A stretch of 12,729 bases of DNA, from NCBI GenBank assembly GCA_030146365.1, contig JASLBU010000150.1:1-12729 (forward strand). The letters run 5' to 3'. Below are positions 1-6,088 of the stretch, one piece after another. How positions within the stretch are numbered: the stretch's first letter is position 1; the number at the start of each line of letters is the position of its first letter. This DNA is from Candidatus Limnocylindria bacterium (GTDB lineage: Bacteria > Chloroflexota > Limnocylindria > QHBO01). The notes beneath the pieces were generated by a model, which was not told the DNA's origin, searched no databases, and worked only from the letters and a program-made list of their open reading frames with translations. Both the position numbers and the translations under genes were made by a program.

Positions 1-51
1 CTTCCTCGAGGGCCTCCATGGGGCGGAAGCCGACGGCGGCCCTCGAGGAAG
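1..51. repeat. 14-bp perfect inverted repeat at the left edge
   Basis: Bases 1-14 (CTTCCTCGAGGGCC) are the exact reverse complement of 38-51, with a 23-base loop. Each arm also contains the self-complementary octamer CCTCGAGG, so the two arms are partly direct repeats as well. The element lies inside the putative coding tail, so it may be a chance product of GC-rich codons. The left arm starts at base 1, so the stem may be longer than seen. Confidence 0.5.
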
Positions 52-92
52 CGTTCAGCCTTCCCGCCTTCGCCGAGAACGCCGGAACCTGA
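1..92 (+). CDS. C-terminal tail of an unidentified protein (partial)
   Basis: The frame beginning at base 3 is open from the window edge to a TGA at 90-92 and gives 29 residues ending ALEEAFSLPAFAENAGT. Nearly every codon in this frame ends in G or C, as in the confirmed genes of the window, whereas the other two plus frames look random and Arg/Pro-rich. That codon pattern is the only support. The family cannot be recognised from so short a tail. A hairpin at 118-139 downstream is suitably placed to end its transcript. A non-coding reading of this edge is possible. Confidence 0.4.
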   Translation, partial: SSRASMGRKPTAALEEAFSLPAFAENAGT

Positions 93-117
93 TCCGATAG
101 CCCGCCCGCGAGACTGT

Positions 118-139
118 CGCCCGCTCCCTGGAGCGGGCG
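118..139 (+). terminator. Hairpin terminator candidate after the left-edge gene
   Basis: CGCCCGCTCC at 118-127 and GGAGCGGGCG at 130-139 are perfect complements, giving a 10-bp GC-rich arm pair with only CT between them (in practice about 8 bp with a small loop). It sits 25 bases after the TGA at 90-92 and before the MFS promoter region. The following bases (TCGGCTTTGCC) contain only a short T run, so it is an atypical intrinsic terminator or a 3'-end stabilising hairpin. Confidence 0.45.
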
Positions 140-158
140 TCGGCTTTGCCCGCCGGTC

Positions 159-188
159 GTGGCAGGCGATCGGGCCACGCGGCATACT
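159..188 (+). promoter_or_regulatory. Weak sigma70-like promoter candidate for the MFS operon
   Basis: A CATACT hexamer at 183-188 resembles a -10 box (4 of 6 to TATAAT). A GTGGCA at 159-164 (4 of 6 to TTGACA) lies 18 bases upstream of it. Transcription would begin near 195-197, which coincides with an ATG at 197. The match is modest and rests on position between a terminator-like hairpin and the first gene of the operon. Confidence 0.3.
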
Positions 189-196
189 GCGCCGGC

Positions 197-223
197 ATGC
201 ACCACCCCCCGACGACCGACTGA
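197..223 (+). other. Possible leader mini-ORF, MHHPPTTD
   Basis: An ATG at 197 opens an eight-codon frame (Met-His-His-Pro-Pro-Thr-Thr-Asp) ending at TGA 221-223, nine bases before the MFS start codon and in the same frame. The CATACT -10 candidate ends 8 bases before this ATG, so the mini-ORF could be translated from a leaderless transcript, with reinitiation at the MFS ATG, which has no SD of its own. Chance occurrence is quite possible for so short a frame. Confidence 0.2.
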
Positions 224-232
224 CGCCGCCCG

Positions 233-1558
233 ATGCGTCGCTCGCTTGCTGCGGTCCTCGTCGGCACGTTCACCCTCCGGTTCAGCACCGGGCTGACCGG
301 GGCGCTGCTCGTCTTCTACCTCGCGGACCTCGAGGGCTTCGGCGCCGACGAGGTGACCGCGGTCGAGGTCGGATTCCTCACCGCCGCCTTCTACATCGCG
401 GAGCTGGTCCTCTCGCCGTTCTTCGGCATGCTCTCCGACCGCATCGGCTCGCGGCGCGTCATGCAGTACGGGCCGATCTTCGGCGCGGTGGCGGTGGTCC
501 TCACGGCGATCACCACCGACCTGTTCCTGCTCGGCGTGACGCGCTGGCTCGAGGGAGCGGCTGCGGCGGCCAGCATCCCGTCCATCCTGGGCTTCATCGC
601 CGTCGCGACGTCCGACAACGAGGCTCTGCGCGGCAAGACGGTCGCCCGCTTCGAGGCGGCCACGCTGGCCGGGCTGGGGCTCGGAATGGTCGCCGCCGGG
701 GGGCTCTGGGAGCTCATGGCTCGCAACGCGTTCTACCTGAACGCGGTGCTTTACGGCGTGAGCTTCCTGATCTACCGCTACGGCGTCACGGTCGCCGGGC
801 GGAGTGACGCCGAGGAGACCGCTCGCGAGACGGAGGAGATCGGAGCCCGCGGCGTGGCCGCGGTGTCCCGCGGATTCGACCTCGGGCGCTATCGGCGCGT
901 GCTGTCCAACCCGGCGGTCTGGCTGCTCGCGCCGACGTGGATCGCGGTCAACGGGTTCATCGGCGCATGGACGAGCCAGTCGATCTTCCAGCTGGTCGAC
1001 GAGCCGCGGCCCGGCTTCGAGGATCAGCTGTTGATGGGCAACGTCGAGCCGACGCAGGTGAGCATCGGCCTGGCCGTGGCGCTGCTCGTCTTCTTCGCCG
1101 GGCTGTTCTACTGGGGCAACCGCTTCAAGCGGTACCGGCGCACGTCGATCATGGCGGTCGGCATCGCCGGCGGCATCGTGATGACGGCCGCGATCTTCGG
1201 CATCAACCACGCGGCCGGCGGCCTTGCGGTGCTCCAGATCCCGCTCGCCCTCGTCGCGGCGGGGGGGCTCTTCGTCCTTGCGGGCGCGACGCCGGCTGCG
1301 CTCGGGATGCTTGCGGATATCAGCGAGCAGCACCCGGCCGACCGCGGGGCGATCATGGGGCTCTATTCGGTGTTCCTGGCCATCGGGCAGGTCGTCGGGT
1401 CCCTGCTCGGCGGCGGCGCCGCGGAGTGGATGGGTATCGACGGGCTGCTCATCGCCTCCGCTGGCCTTCTGGTCCTCGCGTTCGTCCCGTTGCGCTGGCT
1501 GCGCGGCTCCGAGCACCTCGTCACCCGCTCCGAGAGCGCCATGCTGTCGGCCGGATGA
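233..1558 (+). CDS. MFS transporter, substrate unknown
   Basis: A 441-residue inner-membrane protein of the major facilitator superfamily, presumably moving a small solute by proton coupling. Hydrophobic helices are distributed along the chain. The conserved MFS motif A loop between helices 2 and 3 is visible at residues 65-75 (GMLSDRIGSRR). A charged central cytoplasmic loop lies at about 190-225 (Glu/Arg-rich). A longer polar external loop follows at about 255-280 (FQLVDEPRPGFEDQL). The length is normal for a 12-helix MFS member. The ATG at 233 is the first start after an in-frame TGA at 221-223, and no SD precedes it. The stop overlaps the start of the next gene as ATGA, so the two are translationally coupled. 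The substrate cannot be inferred: the neighbour is a YciI-like protein of unknown reaction. Family assignment is firm. Confidence 0.9.
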   Translation: MRRSLAAVLVGTFTLRFSTGLTGALLVFYLADLEGFGADEVTAVEVGFLTAAFYIAELVLSPFFGMLSDRIGSRRVMQYGPIFGAVAVVLTAITTDLFLLGVTRWLEGAAAAASIPSILGFIAVATSDNEALRGKTVARFEAATLAGLGLGMVAAGGLWELMARNAFYLNAVLYGVSFLIYRYGVTVAGRSDAEETARETEEIGARGVAAVSRGFDLGRYRRVLSNPAVWLLAPTWIAVNGFIGAWTSQSIFQLVDEPRPGFEDQLLMGNVEPTQVSIGLAVALLVFFAGLFYWGNRFKRYRRTSIMAVGIAGGIVMTAAIFGINHAAGGLAVLQIPLALVAAGGLFVLAGATPAALGMLADISEQHPADRGAIMGLYSVFLAIGQVVGSLLGGGAAEWMGIDGLLIASAGLLVLAFVPLRWLRGSEHLVTRSESAMLSAG

Positions 1559-1932
1559 GCGGCCTGAACGCCGGTCGCTACCCCCACGGCGACGCGCTCA
1601 TCCCGGACGAGTTCGAGGAGCACACGCTGATTCTCCTGCTCCGCCCGAGCGGGGCCCCCGAGCTGAGTGAAGAGGAGCTGGCGCGTCTGCAGACGGAACA
1701 CCTGACCTACCTGCGCGACCTCATGCGGCGCGGAGTGCTCGTCGCGAACGGGCCGCTCGCGGACCAGACCGATGAGCGCGTAAGAGGGATTTCGGTGTAT
1801 GCGCTCCCGCTCGCCCAGGCGCTCGCCGTCGCGCGGGCGGATCCCATGGTCGTGGCCGGCCGCCTCGAGATCGAGGGCGGTCGATGGTGGACGGCCGCCG
1901 GCACGGCGGCCTTCGGCGGGAAGGGCAGCTAG
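1555..1932 (+). CDS. YciI-like (YCII-related) domain protein
   Basis: A 125-residue soluble protein with the ferredoxin-like alpha-beta fold expected of the YCII/DGPF family. The pattern HTLILLLRPS (23-32), then QTEHLTYLRDLMRRGVLVAN (46-65) and GPLAD (66-70), places His49 and Asp70 where the family has its conserved His and Asp. It ends with the typical DPMVVAGRLEIE strand-helix segment near residues 97-108. These domains are small putative enzymes or sensors of mostly unknown reaction and are often fused to or encoded beside other functions. The ATG overlaps the MFS stop codon (ATGA), which argues for co-expression and fixes the start. The TAG stop overlaps the stop of the convergent oxidoreductase in a shared CTAG. 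Domain assignment is good; function is open. Confidence 0.8.
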   Translation: MSGLNAGRYPHGDALIPDEFEEHTLILLLRPSGAPELSEEELARLQTEHLTYLRDLMRRGVLVANGPLADQTDERVRGISVYALPLAQALAVARADPMVVAGRLEIEGGRWWTAAGTAAFGGKGS

Positions 1933-2804
1933 CGGAGCTGCGGAAAGATCTCGCCCGCGAGTCGCTCGAGGCGGCTCGTGTCGGCGACGCCGCGGACACC
2001 CATGATGATGTGCTGCGCGCCCGCCTCCGCCAACACGCCGAATCGCTCGACCACCGCGTCGGCCGACTCCGCATCGAGGTCGACGCTCAACAGGACGGTC
2101 CGCTCGATCTCCTCGTAGGGCCGGCCGAGGCGCTCGCAGTGCTCGCGCAGGATCGCGAGCTTGGCGCGCACGACCTCGGGGTCGCGTCCGAACAGGTTGC
2201 ACGCGTCCGCGTACTGCGCGACGAGGCGAAGGGTCTTGCGCTCGCCTCCCCCGCCGATGAGGATCGGCACGCGCGGCCGGCTGATCGCCTGGGGTGAGTT
2301 GATGAGGTGCGTGGCGGTCACGTGCGTCCCCTCGAAACGCCCATGCGTGCCGCTGCCCTCCGACCACATCTCGTGCGCCATCCGCAGCGTGTCCTCGAGC
2401 CACTCGAAGCGCTCGCGGAGCGGCGGGAACGGGAACCCCAGCCCCTTGGACTCGAAGACGTTCCAGGCGGCACCGATCCCGAACCAGGCGCGGCCCCCGG
2501 AGAGGACATCGAGAGTGGTGGTGGCCTTGATCCAAAGTCCCGGCGCCCGGTAGTGGACGCCGCCCACCATGAGGCCGAGCCTCGCGCGCTCCGTGTGCGC
2601 GGCGAGGAATCCGAGGGCCGTGTGGCCCTCGAGCATCGGCGCCTCCGGCGGGCCGTTACCCCGGATCTGGAAGAAATGGTCCATCACCCAGATCGAGTCG
2701 AAGCCGGCATCGTCGGCCGTCCGCCCCACGCGCGCCAGGGTCGGCCCGATGTTTCCCGCACCGCCGGGCCACGTGAACTGGTTGATCTGCAGCCCGAAAC
2801 GCAT
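1929..2804 (-). CDS. LLM-class F420-dependent oxidoreductase
   Basis: A 291-residue TIM-barrel protein of the bacterial luciferase-like monooxygenase superfamily, in the subgroup normally annotated as F420-dependent. Family signatures are the N-terminal strand MRFGLQINQF, the segment GFDSIWVMDHFFQI (about 32-45), TALGFLAAHTERARLGLMVG (about 57-76), YRAPGLWIKATTTLDVLSGGR (about 81-101) with FGIGAAWN after it, and RPRVPILIGGGGERKTLRLVAQYADACNLFG (about 173-203). The last is the conserved cofactor phosphate-binding and barrel-closing region. It probably reduces or oxidises a small organic substrate with F420 (FMN is possible). The start at 2804 is chosen because homologues begin at MRFG; upstream ATGs at 2852 and 2870 would add a non-conserved leader overlapping the divergent kinase. 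No clear SD is visible. Substrate unknown. Confidence 0.88.
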   Translation of the reverse strand: MRFGLQINQFTWPGGAGNIGPTLARVGRTADDAGFDSIWVMDHFFQIRGNGPPEAPMLEGHTALGFLAAHTERARLGLMVGGVHYRAPGLWIKATTTLDVLSGGRAWFGIGAAWNVFESKGLGFPFPPLRERFEWLEDTLRMAHEMWSEGSGTHGRFEGTHVTATHLINSPQAISRPRVPILIGGGGERKTLRLVAQYADACNLFGRDPEVVRAKLAILREHCERLGRPYEEIERTVLLSVDLDAESADAVVERFGVLAEAGAQHIIMGVRGVADTSRLERLAGEIFPQLR

Positions 2805-2850
2805 CGGCGAATGGTGCCATGGTGGTACGGGACCTGCTTTCAGCTCGGTC

Positions 2851-4518
2851 ATGCCCCGAAAACGGTCCATTCGAGCCTCGGATCAGCCGACCCTCGTGGG
2901 CGGCCGCTACCGCATCGGCGAGCTCATCGCGCGCGGCGGCATGGCGTCGGTGTACCGCGCCCACGACGAGCAGCTGGACCGACCGGTGGCGATCAAGCTC
3001 ATGCGCCCGGAACTCGCGGAGGATCCGGGGTTCACCGCGCGGTTCGAGGCCGAAGCACGCAGCGCCGCCTCGGTTGGCCACCCGAACGTCGTGTCGATCT
3101 ACGACGTGGGGACCGACGATGCCTCGTACATCGTCATGGAGCTGGTGGAAGGCGGTGACGTCGCCGGGCTGATCGCCCGCGAGCGTCCGCTGAAGCCGAC
3201 ACGGGCGGCGCAGATCGCCGCCGACGCGGCCTCCGCCCTTCAGGCGGCGCACGACGCCGGAGTCGTCCATCGCGACGTGAAGCCGGGCAACATCCTGCTG
3301 CGCGCCGATGGGCGGGCCACCGTTGCCGACTTCGGGATCGCCAGGGCCACCGGCGAGGGCACCCTCACCAAGACGGGCGCCATGCTGGGCTCGGTCGACT
3401 ACTTCAGCCCGGAGCAGGCGCGCGGCGAGCGTGCCGACGAGCGCAGCGACGTCTATGGGCTCGGCGTCGTGCTCTACGAGCTGCTCACGGGGCAGCGGCC
3501 GTTCGCGGGGGACAGCCCCTACGCCGTGGCGACGGCCCGGATCGGGAAGCCGCCCCCGGACCCGCGGGCCCTCGCACCGGACATCCCGGACGGACTGGCC
3601 GGCATCACGATGCGGGCGATGGCAGAGTCGCCGTCCGACCGGTACGCGAGCGCGGCCGCGATGCGCGACGACCTGCTGGCGTGGATCGACGCGACCACCG
3701 CGCCAGCGGAGGACCGGCCGGGTACGACCGTGCTCCCGGCGGCGATTGCCCCCGGGAGCGTCGCGGCGGCCGAGCCTCAAGGCGCCGCGCCCGCGGCCGC
3801 CGCGCCGGCCGTGGTGGCACCACGGGCGCAGGAACGGTCCGAGCGCCGTCGCGGCGTCCCCGTCTGGGCACCGATTCTTCTCCTCATCCTGCTGGTCGGA
3901 GGCGGCTACCTCGCCGGCAGGGTGCTGATCGGCGGCGAGGATCCGGAGGACGTGCTTCCGGAGGTCGTGCTCGGGCCCGTGGGCGGGCAGGCGGTCGACG
4001 CCACCACCCCCTCGCCGAGCCCGAGCGCCGCGCCCACTGCGTCTCCGTCCGCCACCCCCGCACCGACGCCAGCCCCGACTTCGACGCCGGAGCCCGAGCC
4101 GGAGCCTGCCGACACGCCAGCCCCGGCGACCCCCGCACCCCCCGCTCCCGCGCCGGTCGTCACCCCGGTACCCGCTCCCCCGTCCACGCCGGCGGCGGTC
4201 GCCGTGGCCGGACCGGATGATGCCGTGGCGGCGTTCTACGCCCATGTCGTGGACGGCCGCTTCGATGCGGCATATGACCTGTGGAGCGAGCGGATGAAGA
4301 ACAGCTTCAACCGGGCCGACAACCTCGACGGTCGCTTCGACGAGACCGCCGACATCACGTTCAGCAGCCTGTACACGGCGAGCCAGTCGGAGACGACGGC
4401 CACGGTGCAGGCCAATTTCACGGAGAGGTACGACTCGGGCACGTCGCGCCAGTTCATCGGCTACTGGCAACTGGTGCGCGTGAATGGCCGCTGGCTGCTC
4501 GACTGGCCGACGTACTGA
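2851..4518 (+). CDS. Receptor-type Ser/Thr protein kinase with NTF2-like extracytoplasmic domain
   Basis: A 555-residue membrane kinase of the bacterial PknB type. The kinase domain spans about 20-280: Gly-rich loop at 25-34 (LIARGGMASV, with Ala in place of the first loop Gly), ATP-anchoring Lys49 in VAIK, helix C Glu68, catalytic HRD at 140-142 with KPGN following, DFG at 160-162, and an activation segment rich in Thr ending in GSVDYFSPE (180-188). A Pro/Ala-rich juxtamembrane linker leads to one transmembrane helix at about 338-356. Outside the membrane lies a Pro/Thr/Ser stalk (about 385-450), then a compact domain at about 456-555 that looks NTF2-like (DAVAAFYAHVVDGRFDAAY at its start, GRWLLDW near its end). 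PASTA repeats are absent, so the ligand is not obviously peptidoglycan. All catalytic residues are present, so it should be active. The ATG at 2851 has no SD; GTG at 2896 is a less likely start. Confidence 0.9.
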   Translation: MPRKRSIRASDQPTLVGGRYRIGELIARGGMASVYRAHDEQLDRPVAIKLMRPELAEDPGFTARFEAEARSAASVGHPNVVSIYDVGTDDASYIVMELVEGGDVAGLIARERPLKPTRAAQIAADAASALQAAHDAGVVHRDVKPGNILLRADGRATVADFGIARATGEGTLTKTGAMLGSVDYFSPEQARGERADERSDVYGLGVVLYELLTGQRPFAGDSPYAVATARIGKPPPDPRALAPDIPDGLAGITMRAMAESPSDRYASAAAMRDDLLAWIDATTAPAEDRPGTTVLPAAIAPGSVAAAEPQGAAPAAAAPAVVAPRAQERSERRRGVPVWAPILLLILLVGGGYLAGRVLIGGEDPEDVLPEVVLGPVGGQAVDATTPSPSPSAAPTASPSATPAPTPAPTSTPEPEPEPADTPAPATPAPPAPAPVVTPVPAPPSTPAAVAVAGPDDAVAAFYAHVVDGRFDAAYDLWSERMKNSFNRADNLDGRFDETADITFSSLYTASQSETTATVQANFTERYDSGTSRQFIGYWQLVRVNGRWLLDWPTY

Positions 4519-4528
4519 CGGTGGCATG

Positions 4529-4549
4529 CCTCGTGCGCTTGGCACGAGG
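4529..4549 (+). terminator. Hairpin between the kinase gene and the small acidic gene
   Basis: CCTCGTGC (4529-4536) and GCACGAGG (4542-4549) form a perfect 8-bp stem with a 5-base loop (GCTTG), 10 bases after the kinase stop. The following sequence is GGGGATTCACG, with no U run. It could therefore be a weak terminator, an RNA-stabilising 3' hairpin, or a processing site that sets the ratio of kinase to downstream small-protein message. Confidence 0.45.
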
Positions 4550-4568
4550 GGGATTCACGACACGCACG

Positions 4569-4574
4569 AAGGGA
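4569..4574 (+). promoter_or_regulatory. Shine-Dalgarno site of the small acidic gene
   Basis: AAGGGA at 4569-4574 lies 7 bases before the ATG at 4582. It is one of the few recognisable SD sequences in this window and supports the small ORF as a translated gene. Confidence 0.55.
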
Positions 4575-4581
4575 CGGACCG

Positions 4582-4812
4582 ATGACGGAGCAGAGCTACA
4601 CCGGGGCGACGCAGGGTGAGACGGACGGCGCGGACCAGGAGCCGGTCGAGGTCGGGCACGCCGATCCGGCCAACCGCGACCCGCGGCCGGATGGCCCCAT
4701 GAACCAGCCGGCGGACGCAGGCCAGGCAAGCGACGACTTCGGCGAGAGCCCGGATGCTGCCTACGGACAGCGTGAGGGCCAGGCCGATCCGGAGGCCACC
4801 GACCGTTCCTAG
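4582..4812 (+). CDS. Small acidic, probably disordered protein
   Basis: A 76-residue protein I cannot assign to a family. It has about 18 Asp/Glu against 4 Arg and no Lys, no Cys, very few hydrophobic residues, and many Gly, Pro, Gln and Asn, so it should be unfolded and strongly negative in solution. No signal peptide or membrane segment is seen. Evidence that it is real: a good SD at 4569-4574, G/C-ending codons throughout, and a stop that abuts the convergent gene. It lies 63 bases downstream of the receptor kinase in the same orientation, separated by a hairpin. It could be a kinase substrate or partner, since it contains several Ser/Thr in acidic surroundings, or a stress or desiccation-type hydrophilic protein; both are inference. 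Its TAG shares CTAG with the stop of the minus-strand oxidoreductase. Confidence 0.6.
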   Translation: MTEQSYTGATQGETDGADQEPVEVGHADPANRDPRPDGPMNQPADAGQASDDFGESPDAAYGQREGQADPEATDRS

Positions 4813-6056
4813 AGGATGTCGTGCTCCCGGGCGTCGAAAGGCCGGTCCGGGCGGTACGGGTTCGAGGCCGTGTCGGCCGTGCCCGCCATCAGATCGACAA
4901 CGAGGCGGCTGCCGCCCGCCCCGGCCATGATGCCGTGGCCCGAGTATCCGCCGTTGAGGAACAGGCCTTCAGGTCCAATCGCCCCGAGGTATGGCCTGCG
5001 GTCGGGCGTCACTTCGTACTGACCCGCCTGCAGGTACCAGTGCACCGCGGATGCGCCATCGGCCCAGGCATCGCGCCAGAACGGCGCGACTCGCGCCAAT
5101 GCGTGGTCGGACGCCGGGTCGAGCAGCCCGAATGCCCACTCGTGCTCGATCGGGACCGGGTCATGCGGCTCTGACGGCGCCGTGGCCGCCTCGGTGAAGA
5201 GCGCCAGGCAACCGCGCATCGCCGGCCGCCAGTGCGCGGCCGTCTCCTCGTCGATCGTCATCGGCGCGTCCGCCGGCACCGCCGGCAGGTCGGGGATGAC
5301 GAGCTTCTGGCGCCGGGTGGGCCGGAGCTGAATAGAGACGCCGGCCATGGCGGCGGCCGCGGCAAGGAACGGACCCGTCGCCAGGACCACGCGATCGGTG
5401 GCCACGTGACCGCGCGTCGAGCTGACGCCGGTGATACGCCCGGCGGCTACCGAGACGCCCGTCATGCCGGCGCGCGGCACGAACGTCGCTCCCCCGCCGG
5501 GGCTGGCGTCAGGGATGCGGTCCGGGTTCGACGCAGCGGCCGCGTACCCGGCCGTCAGGCGCTTCACGTCCAGCCACCCGTCGCCGGCGCGGTACCGGGC
5601 GCCCCGAACCTCCGGGGACAGCCACGGCCACCGCGCGCGGGCCTCATCGCCGGAGAGCAGCTCGACGTCGGTCAGCCCCCACCCTCGTTGTCGCTCGACC
5701 AGCCGCCGGGAGCGCTGGACCGTCGCATCGGTCAGGGAGCAGAAGAGGTAGCCGCCGTGCCGCAGACCGAGGTCCCAACCATCGAGGCCGGTCCGCTCGG
5801 CGAATGCGTCGAACAGCGCGACTCCCTCGCGGACGGTGGCGATCTCCTCGGCGTTGTCGAACTGGAGGCGGAACGCCCCGGTCGAGGCCGGCGTCGTCAG
5901 CGTTCCGAGGGCCGCCCGACGCTCGAGGACCACGCTCCGCAGCCCCGCCCGCGCCGCGAAGAAGGCCGTCGCGCAGCCGATGACGCCGCCGCCGACAATC
6001 ACGACGTCGGCCGTGGGCGGCGGCGACTCGACGACCCGGATACGTGGCTCGGACAT
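4809..6056 (-). CDS. FAD-dependent oxidoreductase, DAO family
   Basis: A 415-residue flavoprotein of the D-amino-acid oxidase/glycine oxidase/sarcosine oxidase-beta family, expected to oxidise an amine or amino acid with FAD. The N-terminal Rossmann fold shows GGGVIG (22-27, the GxGxxG dinucleotide motif) and ends at Glu45 (SVVLER), which normally holds the ribose. The C-terminal FAD-contacting segment GGYSGHGIMAGAGGSRLV is typical of the family. There is no signal peptide, so it is cytoplasmic. I place the start at ATG 6056 (MSEPRIRVV) rather than at ATG 6065. A perfect TANNNT hexamer, TACGAT, lies 7 bases before 6056, matching the spacing seen at the divergent gene; 6065 would fall inside that hexamer. 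Substrate is unknown; sarcosine, glycine betaine derivatives or other secondary amines are plausible. Confidence 0.87.
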   Translation of the reverse strand: MSEPRIRVVESPPPTADVVIVGGGVIGCATAFFAARAGLRSVVLERRAALGTLTTPASTGAFRLQFDNAEEIATVREGVALFDAFAERTGLDGWDLGLRHGGYLFCSLTDATVQRSRRLVERQRGWGLTDVELLSGDEARARWPWLSPEVRGARYRAGDGWLDVKRLTAGYAAAASNPDRIPDASPGGGATFVPRAGMTGVSVAAGRITGVSSTRGHVATDRVVLATGPFLAAAAAMAGVSIQLRPTRRQKLVIPDLPAVPADAPMTIDEETAAHWRPAMRGCLALFTEAATAPSEPHDPVPIEHEWAFGLLDPASDHALARVAPFWRDAWADGASAVHWYLQAGQYEVTPDRRPYLGAIGPEGLFLNGGYSGHGIMAGAGGSRLVVDLMAGTADTASNPYRPDRPFDAREHDIL

Positions 6057-6063
6057 GCCGAGC

Positions 6064-6069
6064 ATCGTA
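6064..6069 (-). promoter_or_regulatory. -10 element of a probable leaderless promoter (minus-strand FAD gene)
   Basis: On the minus strand TACGAT (6069 down to 6064) fits TANNNT and is followed by 7 bases and then ATG at 6056. With this geometry transcription would begin at or next to the start codon, giving a leaderless message. No canonical -35 is evident, and no SD exists. Confidence 0.55.
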
Positions 6070-6075
6070 AGCGGC

Positions 6076-6081
6076 TAGCAT
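6076..6081 (+). promoter_or_regulatory. -10 element of a probable leaderless promoter (plus-strand FAD gene)
   Basis: TAGCAT at 6076-6081 fits TANNNT and is followed by 7 bases and the GTG at 6089. The layout is the mirror image of the minus-strand element at 6064-6069. The two hexamers are 6 bases apart, so polymerase cannot occupy both at once. Confidence 0.55.
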
Positions 6082-6088
6082 CGGCGCC

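Noticed and set aside
1363..2535. Long minus-strand frame (390 residues) overlapping the MFS, YciI and LLM genes
   Set aside because: Its sequence is Arg-rich and motif-free. Three recognised genes occupy the same DNA in other frames with proper family signatures.
3990..4200. Pro/Ala/Thr-rich tract as a tandem DNA repeat
   Set aside because: The repetition is low-complexity codon usage for the stalk of the receptor kinase, with no regular DNA repeat unit, so it is described as a protein feature.
2656..4545. Very long minus-strand frame (about 629 residues) opposite the kinase gene
   Set aside because: It is the antisense shadow of a GC-rich gene. The plus strand has a complete, motif-rich kinase, and the antisense product is Arg/Gly-rich with no domain.
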